Of a stretch of DNA of 64,000 nt, positions 52,315 to 60,216 are shown piece after piece (positions within the stretch are counted from its first letter, which is position 1; every line of letters begins with the position of its first letter). The position numbers and the translations under genes are program-made. Under the pieces are notes generated by a model, which was not told the origin of the DNA, did not search any database, and was given only the letters and a program-made list of their open reading frames with translations. The stretch comes from JAIBJN01 sp963811635 (lineage in GTDB: Bacteria; Actinomycetota; Thermoleophilia; Gaiellales; Gaiellaceae): NCBI GenBank assembly GCA_963811635.1, contig CAWESB010000017.1, positions 111,025 to 175,024 on the forward strand, in the 5' to 3' direction.

Positions 52315-53616
52315 ATGGCCGACCCGGTGACCAACGCGCCCGAGGAGTCGCGCGTCGATGCCCTCGCACCCTCCCGGAGCGCATTCGAGCTTCTGAGACG
52401 ACCGGATTTCCGCCGCGTCTACGTCGCCGTCTCGGCGAGCGAGCTCGGCGATGCCCTCCAGTACATCGCGCTCATGTGGTTTGCGTTCGAGGCAGGCGGA
52501 CCGCTCGGCGTCCTGGCAGTCCGGCTCGCGGACAGTGTCCCGGCGCTCGTCTTCGGCCTGCACGGCGGCCTGGTTGCCGATCGCTGGGACCGCAAGCGCG
52601 TGCTGATCACGACCGACCTGATCCGGGCAGGTGTCCTCGTCCCCGTTGCGATCGCGGGCCTCGCCGGAGAGCTGCCGCTCTGGGGCCTGGTCGTGGCCGC
52701 GTTCCTCCTGACGTCGGCGACAAGCTACTTCGACCCGGCGTACGGCGCCCTTCTCCCTGCTCTCGTCGACCGCGAGAACGTCCAGCAGGCGAACGGGCTC
52801 GTCCGCGCGACCGCGGAGGCGTTGTCGGTCGGGGGCTGGGCGGTCGCGGCGGGGCTCCTCGCGTTCCTGCCCGTGAGCTTGTTCTTCGCGGTGAACGCGG
52901 TCACGTTCCTGGTCTCGGCGGCGATCCTCGCAGGAGTTGCCACGAACCGACGCGGCACGCGCGACGAGGGCGTGGGAGGCCTGGGCGAGCTCGCCGCCGG
53001 CTTCGAAGCAATCCGGGCCCGACCCTTCCTCGCCGCTGCCGTCCTCGCGCTCGGCCTCGCGGTCACGATCGGCGCTGGAACCTGGATCGCCGGCGCCCCG
53101 CAGCTCGTCAGCGAGAACCTCGGGCGCGCCGCGGGCGGCTTCTCCCTGCTCATGACCGGGTACGCGGTGGGCGCGATCTCGGCGGGGGTGTTTCTCGCGC
53201 GAAGGCCCGTGCGCCGAAAGGCGCTCGGGAGCCTCGTCGCCTGGAGCTTCTACCTCCCGGCGTACCTGCTGATCGGCTTCGCCGACTCGCTGGGGGTTGC
53301 GATGGCCGGCGCCTTCGTCGCAGCGCTCGGCGAGAGCACCGCTGTCGTCCTCCTCAACTCGGCGGCCCAGGAGGACGTGCCCGACCGCGTGCTCGGGCGC
53401 GTGATGGGCGTGATCTCCCTCGTGCACCGCGGCGCCCACGCGACCGGGTTGCTCCTGATCGCGCCGCTCTTCGCCGTGGTCGAGCCCGAGTACGTGTTCG
53501 CGACCGCGGCGCTGACCGTGCCGCTCGTCGCGCTCTCCTGCGCGACGTGGGCGGTGGCTAGCCGTCGAGAAGCCGTAGCTCCAGCACCCGCGACGGGTCG
53601 AACCCCTCGATCCTGA
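52315..53616 (+). CDS. MFS transporter (enterobactin-exporter/EntS-like)
   Basis: A 433-residue major facilitator protein with about 10-12 membrane helices. RRPDFRRVYVAVSASELGDA and GLVADRWDRKRVLITTDLIR (the loop 2-3 motif GxxaDRxdRrxV) are typical of the MFS_3 group of putative drug or siderophore exporters. The substrate is unknown. It has its own promoter. Its last 59 bases overlap the convergent ftcD gene. Confidence 0.85.
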   Translation: MADPVTNAPEESRVDALAPSRSAFELLRRPDFRRVYVAVSASELGDALQYIALMWFAFEAGGPLGVLAVRLADSVPALVFGLHGGLVADRWDRKRVLITTDLIRAGVLVPVAIAGLAGELPLWGLVVAAFLLTSATSYFDPAYGALLPALVDRENVQQANGLVRATAEALSVGGWAVAAGLLAFLPVSLFFAVNAVTFLVSAAILAGVATNRRGTRDEGVGGLGELAAGFEAIRARPFLAAAVLALGLAVTIGAGTWIAGAPQLVSENLGRAAGGFSLLMTGYAVGAISAGVFLARRPVRRKALGSLVAWSFYLPAYLLIGFADSLGVAMAGAFVAALGESTAVVLLNSAAQEDVPDRVLGRVMGVISLVHRGAHATGLLLIAPLFAVVEPEYVFATAALTVPLVALSCATWAVASRREAVAPAPATGRTPRS

Positions 53617-54445
53617 GCACCGACCCAGCCGCCTCGACGGCGACGCCGGCCGGCATCAGGCCGACGAGCTCCGACCCCGCGACCTCGATCCCGCGGGCCT
53701 CCGCCTCCTCGACGATGCGGCCGACGATCTCCACGAGCGACGCCGCCTGCCAGTCGGTCACGTTCATGCTCACCTGGACGAGCCCGGCCCTGGGCAGGTC
53801 GAGCCCCAGCGCGCGCACGCCCGGGAAGCCGCCGTCCCGTTCGCGGACGAGCCGGGCGATTTCGCGCGCGGTGTCGACGTCGGCCGACCGGAGGTTGACG
53901 TTGAAGGCGACCAGCGGACGGCGCACACCGACGAGAACGCCGCCGGCCGTCGGATGCAGTCGGGCCGGTCCACGATCCGGACGAAGCTCGCCCGAGTCGA
54001 TCCGCCGCTGGAGCTCCTCCGGGCCGCCGCGCCGGAAGAAGGCGGGCTCGCGCCGGTCGTCGGTCAGGCGCCCGTAGAAGAAGACGGGTAAGCCGATCTC
54101 TCCGGCGATCCGGTCGGCCAGCCGGAGCGCCGCGTCGCGCGCCTCTGCCTCCGCCTCGGGCTCGAGCGGAACGAGAGGCACGACGTCCGCGGCGCCGATG
54201 CGCGGGTGCGCGCCCTCGTGCGCGTGCAGGTCGATCCGTTCGGCGGCGGCGGCGATGCCGGCGAGCAGGGTCTCCACCAGCTCGGGGCCGGTGCCCACCA
54301 GCGTGAACACGGAGCGATGGTGATCCCAGTCCGTGTGGACGTCGAGCAGCCTGGCCGGCGCCGCGAAGGCAGTCCGCAGCTCGGCCAGCTTCGCCTCGTC
54401 GCGGCCCTCGGAGACGTTGGGCACGGATTCGAGCGGGAGCGCCAT
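53558..54445 (-). CDS. ftcD: glutamate formimidoyltransferase
   Basis: A 295-residue formiminotransferase (the N-terminal half of animal FTCD). It moves the formimino group from N-formiminoglutamate, the product of HutI, to tetrahydrofolate. Conserved parts are ESVPNVSEGRDEAKL, DVHTDWDHHRSVFTLVG, HPRIGAADVVPLVP and VAFNVNLRSADVDTAREIAR. The cyclodeaminase domain is absent, so that step needs another gene. It lies 2.4 kb from the hut operon, with its own promoter. Confidence 0.92.
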   Translation of the reverse strand: MALPLESVPNVSEGRDEAKLAELRTAFAAPARLLDVHTDWDHHRSVFTLVGTGPELVETLLAGIAAAAERIDLHAHEGAHPRIGAADVVPLVPLEPEAEAEARDAALRLADRIAGEIGLPVFFYGRLTDDRREPAFFRRGGPEELQRRIDSGELRPDRGPARLHPTAGGVLVGVRRPLVAFNVNLRSADVDTAREIARLVRERDGGFPGVRALGLDLPRAGLVQVSMNVTDWQAASLVEIVGRIVEEAEARGIEVAGSELVGLMPAGVAVEAAGSVLRIEGFDPSRVLELRLLDG

Positions 54446-54451
54446 GCGCGG

Positions 54452-54457
54452 AGCTTA
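54452..54457 (-). promoter_or_regulatory. -10 box of ftcD (TAAGCT)
   Basis: TAAGCT ends 6 bases before the ATG at 54445; leaderless layout. Confidence 0.55.
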
Positions 54458-54492
54458 CGAAAGCGCCGCTCGGGAGACGGAATGGCCGGGAC

Positions 54493-54498
54493 TAGACT
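54493..54498 (+). promoter_or_regulatory. -10 box of the ABC exporter operon (TAGACT)
   Basis: TAGACT lies 14 bases before GTG 54513, and 5 before an in-frame TTG at 54504. The transcript would begin near 54505. Confidence 0.5.
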
Positions 54499-54512
54499 CG
54501 ACGTTGAGTCCT

Positions 54513-56294
54513 GTGGTGGCAGATCCGCATCCAAACGTGCGCACGTTCGTGCGCCTGCTCGGCTTCCTGCGTCCGTACCGGTGGTCGCTCGCGGCCTCGA
54601 TCGTCCTGGCCGTCGGCTCCCAGCTGGCCGCGGTCGCGATCGCGTTCCTCACCGGAGACGCGCTGCAGCGAACCGTCGACTCCGAGAACACGGATCAGCT
54701 CTGGGCGCTCGCGCTCGCAGTCCTGCTCGTCGGCGCGGCCCGGGCGCTCTTCATGGTGGGTCGTCGCCTCATCTCGGGTCGACAGGCGTTGGCCGTCGAG
54801 TACGACCTGCGCGACGAGGTCTACGCCAAGCTGCTCCGGCTCTCATTCGGGTTCTACGACCGCCACCAGACCGGACAGCTGATGTCGCGGGCCACCGTCG
54901 ACCTCCAGTCGGTGCGCTTCTTCCTCGGCTACGGGCTCATCTTCTTCTTCCAGTACGTGCTCACGATCGTCGGGGTCACGATCGCCCTCTTCGTCATCGA
55001 GTGGAAGCTCGCGCTCGCGGCCGCGGCGTTCACACCGCTGCTCGTCTACCTGGCGTACCGCTACTCCCAGGTCTCCCATCCGGTGCTGCGCGACGTGCAG
55101 CAGCGGATGGCCGACGTCGCCACGGTCGCCGAGGAGAACATCGTCGGCGTCCACGTCGTCAAGTCCTTCGCCCAGGAGCAGAGCGAGGCGGCGAAGTTCG
55201 GCGCGAAGACCGAGGCGGTCTTCCGCCGCTCGGTCGACGCGAACAGGCAGCGGTCGCTCTACGTCCCGCTCCTGTCGTTCCTGCCGCTGATCGCGCAGGC
55301 GATCGTCCTCCTCTACGGCGGGCGGATGGTGGCGAGCGGCGAGCTCGCACTCAACTCCTTCTTCACGTTCAACGTGCTCGTGCTCATGCTGGTCATGCCG
55401 CTGCGGATGCTCGGGATGTGGATCGGCCAGGCGCAGCGCGCGACCGCCTCCGGCGAGCGGATCTTCGAGGTGATCGACGAGACCGAGGACGTCGCCGACG
55501 CGCCCCATGCGGACGATCTTCCCCCGGGTGACGGGCGCATCGCCTTCGAGCATGCAGGCTTCGAGTACGCGAACGGCCGCCCGGTGCTCGAGGAGATCGA
55601 CCTCGAGATCGCGCCCGGGAGGACGGTGGCGCTCATCGGGCACACCGGCTCGGGCAAGACCACGCTCGCGTCGCTCGTCCCTCGCTTCTACGACGTCACG
55701 AAGGGCCGCCTCATGATCGACGGAGCGGACGTGCGCAACCTCCGCGTCGCGTCGCTCCGCCGGGCGATCGGGATCGTCGCGCAGGATCCGTTCCTCTTCT
55801 CGGCGACCGTGCGCGAGAACATCACCTTCGGCGTGGCAGCCGCGTCCGACGAAGACGTCGTGCGCGCCGCTCGGCTCGCCCAGGCCGACGACTTCATCCG
55901 CGAGCTGCCCGACGGCTACGACACGGTCATCGGGGAGCGCGGCATCACGCTCTCGGGCGGACAGCGCCAGCGGATCGCGATCGCGCGGGCGCTCATCGTC
56001 GACCCGCGGATCCTCATCCTCGACGACGCGACCGCGTCGGTCGACGCGACCACCGAGGCGCGCATCCGCCTCGGCCTCCGCGAGGCGATGAAGGGGCGGA
56101 CGACGCTGATCGTCGCCCACCGGCTCTCGACGATCGCGCTCGCCGACGAGCTCGTCGTTCTCGACCGCGGCCGCATCGTCGCGCGCGGTACGCAGGAGGA
56201 GCTGCTCGAGGGCAGCCCGGTCTTCCGGGAGATCTACGAGCACGGCCTGCTCGAGCGGGAGTTCGCCGAGCGCGTGGAGGCGGCGGGCGCATGA
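54513..56294 (+). CDS. ABC exporter, half-transporter 1 (altered catalytic glutamate)
   Basis: A 593-residue half transporter: six membrane helices (about residues 20-310) followed by a nucleotide-binding domain with Walker A GHTGSGKTT, signature LSGGQRQRI, Walker B ILILDDATASVD and the H-loop IVAHRLST. The usual catalytic glutamate after Walker B is aspartate. The next gene encodes a partner with a changed signature, so the two likely form an asymmetric heterodimer like TM287/288. The start may be GTG 54513, GTG 54516 or TTG 54504. Substrate unknown; drug or lipid export is likely. Confidence 0.9.
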   Translation: MVADPHPNVRTFVRLLGFLRPYRWSLAASIVLAVGSQLAAVAIAFLTGDALQRTVDSENTDQLWALALAVLLVGAARALFMVGRRLISGRQALAVEYDLRDEVYAKLLRLSFGFYDRHQTGQLMSRATVDLQSVRFFLGYGLIFFFQYVLTIVGVTIALFVIEWKLALAAAAFTPLLVYLAYRYSQVSHPVLRDVQQRMADVATVAEENIVGVHVVKSFAQEQSEAAKFGAKTEAVFRRSVDANRQRSLYVPLLSFLPLIAQAIVLLYGGRMVASGELALNSFFTFNVLVLMLVMPLRMLGMWIGQAQRATASGERIFEVIDETEDVADAPHADDLPPGDGRIAFEHAGFEYANGRPVLEEIDLEIAPGRTVALIGHTGSGKTTLASLVPRFYDVTKGRLMIDGADVRNLRVASLRRAIGIVAQDPFLFSATVRENITFGVAAASDEDVVRAARLAQADDFIRELPDGYDTVIGERGITLSGGQRQRIAIARALIVDPRILILDDATASVDATTEARIRLGLREAMKGRTTLIVAHRLSTIALADELVVLDRGRIVARGTQEELLEGSPVFREIYEHGLLEREFAERVEAAGA

Positions 56295-56467
56295 CGAAGC
56301 TTCTCCGTCCGTCGACGAATCGGCACGATCGCGCCACGCTCCTGCGACCCACCCGCGCGCACTTCGCCGATAGGCTCGAGGCCAACGGGTCGGGGAGGTG
56401 GGTCTCCCTTCTCTCGGGCGCGCGTGGAATCGCGGAGGCCGCGGCGGGGGCCCACGGAGGTGCGGCC

Positions 56468-58270
56468 GTGAGGGTCTGGCAGGCCGGGTCGCACCTGACC
56501 ATGCAGCGCGGCGCGGAGGTCAAGGACTGGTCCTGGGCCCAGACGGTTCGCCGGGTTTCGACGCTCGCGCGCCTGACCGTGCCCTACAGGGCGCGCACGG
56601 TGCTCGCGATCGCGTCCCTGGTCGCAGCGACGCTGACCGGGCTCGTGCCGCCGTTCCTCGCCAAGCTCGCGATCGACGACGGGATCACCGACGGCGACAT
56701 GGGCGCGCTCACGATCATCGTCGTCCTCTTCGTGATCGCCGGGCTCGCCAACCTGCTGACGAGCATGGCGCAGACCTACTTCACCGGCTGGACCGGCGAG
56801 CGCATCCTCGCCGACCTGCGCAACACGCTCTTCCGCCACCTTCAGCGCCTCTCGCTCGGGTTCTTCGAGCGCAACCGGGCCGGGGTCGTCATCAGCCGGC
56901 TCACGAACGACGTCGAGGCGCTCGACCAGCTCGTGACCGACGGAGTGGCGAGCCTCTTCCAGAACACGCTGATGCTCGTCGGCTCGGCGGTGATCCTTTT
57001 CATCCTCGACTGGCGGCTGGCGCTCGCCGCCCTCGCGGTCTTCCCGTTCATGGCGATCGCGACAACCGTGTTCCGCCGGCGCTCGGCGCGCGCCTACCGC
57101 TCCGTCCGCGAGCGGCTCGGGCTCGTCACGGCGACGCTCGCCGAGGACATCGCCGGCATGCGTGTCGTGCAGTCCTTCAGCCGGGAGGAGACCAACCAGC
57201 GCGAGTTCCGCTCGGTCAACAGCCGCTACCGCGACTCGAACCAGGAGACCGTCGTCCTCAACGGCCTCTACTTCCCGTTCGTCGACTTCCTCTCGGCCGT
57301 CTCGACAGCCGTCGTGCTCGGGTTCGGCGGCTGGCTCGCCCTGGAGGGCGAGGTCACGGTCGGCACGCTCTTCGCCTTCCTCCTGTACCTCTCGAACTTC
57401 TTCGACCCGATCCAGCAGCTCTCGCAGCTCTACAACATGTTCCTGTCCGCCGTGGCGGCGCTGGACAAGATCATGGACGTCATGGACGAGGAGCCGGAGA
57501 TTCTCGACCGGGCGGGCGCGGAGCCGCTGCCGCAGATCGACGGCCACGTCCACTTCGACACGGTGCGTTTCGGCTACGGACAGGGCCCGGAGATCCTGCA
57601 CGGGATCGAGCTCGATGTCGCTGCAGGCACAACCGTCGCGCTGGTGGGCCACACGGGCGCCGGAAAGTCGACCATCGCCAAGCTGCTGGCCCGCTTCTAC
57701 GACCCGCGCGAGGGTCGGATCACGATCGACGAGCACGACCTGCGCGACGTGACGCAGGAGAGCCTCCGGCGCCAGCTTGGGATCGTTCCGCAGGAGGGAT
57801 TCCTTTTCGCGGGCACCGTGCGCGAGAACATCGCGTTCGGCCGTCCCGATGCGAGCGACGAGGAGGTTGCCGCCGCGGCGAGGGCGGTCGGGGCCGAGGA
57901 GTTCATCCTCGAGCTCGAGGACGGCTACGGCACGCAGGTGGCCGAGCGGGGCAGTCGGCTCTCACTGGGCCAGCGGCAGCTCGTCGCCTTCGCGCGCGCG
58001 CTTCTGGCCGACCCGCGCATCCTCATCCTGGACGAGGCGACGTCGAGCGTCGACATCGGCACCGAGCGCCGCATCGAGCTCGGGCTGCGCCGCCTCCTCG
58101 CGGGTCGGACGGCATTCATCATCGCGCACCGCCTCTCGACGATCCGACGCGCCGACCTCATCGTCGTGCTCGAGCACGGCCAGATCGTCGAGCAGGGCAC
58201 GCATACGGAACTCGTGGCGCTCGAGGGCCGCTACCGCTCGCTCTACGGCGACTGGGCCGCCGCCGCCTAG
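56468..58270 (+). CDS. ABC exporter, half-transporter 2 (altered signature motif)
   Basis: A 600-residue half transporter with six membrane helices and a nucleotide-binding domain: Walker A GHTGAGKST, signature LSLGQRQLV instead of LSGGQ, Walker B ILILDEATSSVD with the normal glutamate, H-loop IIAHRLST. It complements the partner's defect: the canonical ATP site would use this Walker B with the partner's LSGGQ. GTG 56468 has GGAGG seven bases upstream. A longer frame from ATG 56291, overlapping the previous stop (ATGA), adds 59 residues of poor-looking sequence and is the alternative start. Confidence 0.9.
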   Translation: MRVWQAGSHLTMQRGAEVKDWSWAQTVRRVSTLARLTVPYRARTVLAIASLVAATLTGLVPPFLAKLAIDDGITDGDMGALTIIVVLFVIAGLANLLTSMAQTYFTGWTGERILADLRNTLFRHLQRLSLGFFERNRAGVVISRLTNDVEALDQLVTDGVASLFQNTLMLVGSAVILFILDWRLALAALAVFPFMAIATTVFRRRSARAYRSVRERLGLVTATLAEDIAGMRVVQSFSREETNQREFRSVNSRYRDSNQETVVLNGLYFPFVDFLSAVSTAVVLGFGGWLALEGEVTVGTLFAFLLYLSNFFDPIQQLSQLYNMFLSAVAALDKIMDVMDEEPEILDRAGAEPLPQIDGHVHFDTVRFGYGQGPEILHGIELDVAAGTTVALVGHTGAGKSTIAKLLARFYDPREGRITIDEHDLRDVTQESLRRQLGIVPQEGFLFAGTVRENIAFGRPDASDEEVAAAARAVGAEEFILELEDGYGTQVAERGSRLSLGQRQLVAFARALLADPRILILDEATSSVDIGTERRIELGLRRLLAGRTAFIIAHRLSTIRRADLIVVLEHGQIVEQGTHTELVALEGRYRSLYGDWAAAA

Positions 58271-58291
58271 CACTCCGACCGAGCGCTCCCC

Positions 58292-58297
58292 TAAGCT
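58292..58297 (+). promoter_or_regulatory. -10 box of the membrane gene at 58305 (TAAGCT)
   Basis: TAAGCT ends 7 bases before the GTG at 58305; leaderless layout. Confidence 0.55.
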
Positions 58298-58304
58298 CCC
58301 GCGC

Positions 58305-59009
58305 GTGAATCCGCTCAGCGGCGTCTTCGGCGAGGCGTGGGGACTCTACAAGGCGCATTGGCGCCACTTCTTCTCGATCGCGATCATCGTCTTCGTCGTC
58401 GTCGCCGTTGCCTCGATCCTCCTGACCGCCCTGCTCGGCTGGTTCGGCGTGATCCTCGCCGGGCTCATCAGCCTCGTCGGCACCTTCTGGGTGCAGGGCG
58501 CGCTGATCGAAGCCGTCAGCGACGTTCGCGACGGCCGCGCGGACCTCTCGGTGTCCGAGACCTTCAGCCGCGTGTCCCCGAAGCTCGGGACGATCATCGC
58601 TGCGGGCATCCTGCTCGGGCTCGCAATCGGCGTCGGACTCTTCCTCTTCATCGTGCCCGGCCTGCTCCTGATGACGGTCTGGATCGCCGTCATCCCGGCG
58701 ATCGTCCTCGAGAGCCGAGGAATCGGCGAGTCCTTTGGGCGCAGCTGGGACCTCGTCCGCGGAGTCTTCTGGAATGTCTTTTTCATCGTCGTGCTGACCA
58801 TCCTGATCTGGATCGGGGTCGGCATCGTGATCAGCATCGCGCTCACGCCTCTCGCCGATTGGCTCTCCAGCCTCATCTACCAGGTCGCCGGCGGCACGGT
58901 CATCGTGCCTTTCATCGTCGCCGTCTGGACGCTGGTCTACTACCGGCTCAAGGCCCGCGAGGAACCCGCGCCGGCCGAGCCTACGCCCGAGCCCGAGCCC
59001 GCGGGCTAG
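58305..59009 (+). CDS. multi-pass membrane protein (glycerophosphodiester phosphodiesterase membrane-domain/YciC-like)
   Basis: A 234-residue protein with about five or six membrane helices (AIIVFVVVAVASILLTALLG, GLFLFIVPGLLLMTVWIAVI and others) and the segment LESRGIGESFGRSWDLVRG between them, which is typical of the DUF975/YciC and GPDPase-membrane-domain proteins. It ends in a Pro/Glu-rich tail. Function is unknown. It has its own leaderless promoter after the ABC operon. Confidence 0.7.
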   Translation: MNPLSGVFGEAWGLYKAHWRHFFSIAIIVFVVVAVASILLTALLGWFGVILAGLISLVGTFWVQGALIEAVSDVRDGRADLSVSETFSRVSPKLGTIIAAGILLGLAIGVGLFLFIVPGLLLMTVWIAVIPAIVLESRGIGESFGRSWDLVRGVFWNVFFIVVLTILIWIGVGIVISIALTPLADWLSSLIYQVAGGTVIVPFIVAVWTLVYYRLKAREEPAPAEPTPEPEPAG

Positions 59010-59026
59010 CTCAAAGCGGCCCCGTG

Positions 59027-59032
59027 TAGGCT
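59027..59032 (+). promoter_or_regulatory. -10 box of the HD-like gene (TAGGCT)
   Basis: TAGGCT ends 8 bases before the ATG at 59041; near-leaderless layout. Confidence 0.55.
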
Positions 59033-59040
59033 CCGGGCGG

Positions 59041-59922
59041 ATGCCGGAGCTCGACCCGACCACCGAGGAGCGCATCGACGAGCCCGTCGCGCAGGAGGCC
59101 GAGCGGGAGACTTTGCTCACCCCCGCGCAGGCCATCGAGCGCATGCGCATCAAGGTGCCGCCGCGGGCGAACAAGAAGCTGCGGCAGCTTGTCGACCGCG
59201 TGAACGCCGACCAGCAGGTCAAGGCCTGGTGGCACGTCTCCAACATCAACGCCGTCAAGCGCCTCGAGATCAACGACCACTCCTGGGTGCACATCCAGAT
59301 CGTGGCCAACATCGCGCTGAAGCTCCTTCGCCAGCTTGCGAAGAACGGCGTCGAGCCGGGCGTCGTTCGGGACTACGGGATGAGTCAGGACGACGCCGAG
59401 GTCGTCGTCGCCCTCGGTGCGTTCCTCCACTGCATCGGCATGGCCGTCCACCGCGACCGCCACGAGGACTGGAGCCTCTTCCTCGCCCAGCCGAAGATGC
59501 ACGAGCTTCTCGACGGCCTCTACGAGGAGCCCGACCTGACGGTCATCTCCTCCGAGGTCCTGCAGGCGATCACGAGCCACCGACAGGACGGCAGGCCCCT
59601 GACGCTCGAGGCCGGCGTCATCCGCGTCGCCGATGCGCTCGACATGGCCGAGGGCCGCTCGCGCATTCCCTTCCAGCACGGACGCGTCTCGATCCACTCG
59701 CTCTCTGCTGCGGCCATCGAGGGCGTCGAGATCCGGGACGGCGAGTCCGCCCCCGTCCTGATCGAGATCACGATGAACAACTCGTCGGGCATCTACCAGG
59801 TCGACGAGCTCCTGAAGGCGAAGCTGCGCGGCTCCGGCCTGGAGCCGTATGTCGAGGTCGTGGCCCACATCGACACCGAGGCTGAGAAGAGCCTGATCCC
59901 GCTCTACAAGCTCGAGCTCTGA
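59041..59922 (+). CDS. HD-superfamily-like protein with altered metal motif
   Basis: A 293-residue protein resembling predicted HD phosphohydrolases (COG2316-like). Possible metal-site residues are DHSWVHIQIVANIALKLL and GAFLHCIGMAVHRDRHEDWS; the hallmark H-D pair of the family reads H-C here. GVIRVADALDMAEGRSR provides a late aspartate. The N-terminal 60 residues are charged and unlike the family core. Whether it still hydrolyses a phosphate ester is unclear. It precedes tRNA-Gln by 32 bases. Confidence 0.7.
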   Translation: MPELDPTTEERIDEPVAQEAERETLLTPAQAIERMRIKVPPRANKKLRQLVDRVNADQQVKAWWHVSNINAVKRLEINDHSWVHIQIVANIALKLLRQLAKNGVEPGVVRDYGMSQDDAEVVVALGAFLHCIGMAVHRDRHEDWSLFLAQPKMHELLDGLYEEPDLTVISSEVLQAITSHRQDGRPLTLEAGVIRVADALDMAEGRSRIPFQHGRVSIHSLSAAAIEGVEIRDGESAPVLIEITMNNSSGIYQVDELLKAKLRGSGLEPYVEVVAHIDTEAEKSLIPLYKLEL

Positions 59923-59937
59923 GCACGGGCATGCGGC

Positions 59938-59943
59938 TACAAT
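59938..59943 (+). promoter_or_regulatory. -10 box of tRNA-Gln (TACAAT)
   Basis: TACAAT lies 11 bases before the mature tRNA 5' end. No clear -35 match. Confidence 0.45.
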
Positions 59944-59954
59944 GGCCCGGCCGT

Positions 59955-60025
59955 TGCGGGGTCGTCTAACGGTAGGACGCCCGGCTCTGGACCGGGTAGT
60001 CTAGGTTCGAATCCTAGCCCCGCAG
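59955..60025 (+). tRNA. tRNA-Gln (anticodon CTG)
   Basis: Acceptor arms TGCGGGG (59955-59961) and CCCCGCA (60018-60024) pair perfectly. The anticodon loop CTCTGGA gives CTG, the D-loop has GGTAGG and the T-loop GGTTCGAATCC is standard. CCA is not encoded. A strong terminator follows. Confidence 0.95.
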
Positions 60026-60032
60026 CCTTAGA

Positions 60033-60058
60033 AAAACCCCCGGAAAGCCGGGGGTTTT
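60033..60058 (+). terminator. intrinsic terminator after tRNA-Gln
   Basis: CCCCCGG (60037-60043), loop AAAG, CCGGGGG (60048-60054) and TTTT, with AAAA before the stem extending it by A-T pairs. It is placed just after the tRNA and reads in either direction. Confidence 0.85.
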
Positions 60059-60216
60059 CTGTTTCGCGGGCGGAGGGTCGGTGGGCGGAATCTCCCTTGC
60101 ACGCCCTTCGGCAAGACACCAGAAAACCGGCCTCGCAAACGGCAAGTCTCCCGCCTGTTCGTCTTGCGCCTCGCCTGAAAGCGTGGGACGGGTTCTCACC
60201 TGCGAGAGGAGCAGCG

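Noticed and set aside
56295..56467. N-terminal 59-residue extension of the second ABC subunit from ATG 56291
   Set aside because: The extension has no conserved look, while GTG 56468 has GGAGG at 7 bases; kept only as an alternative start.
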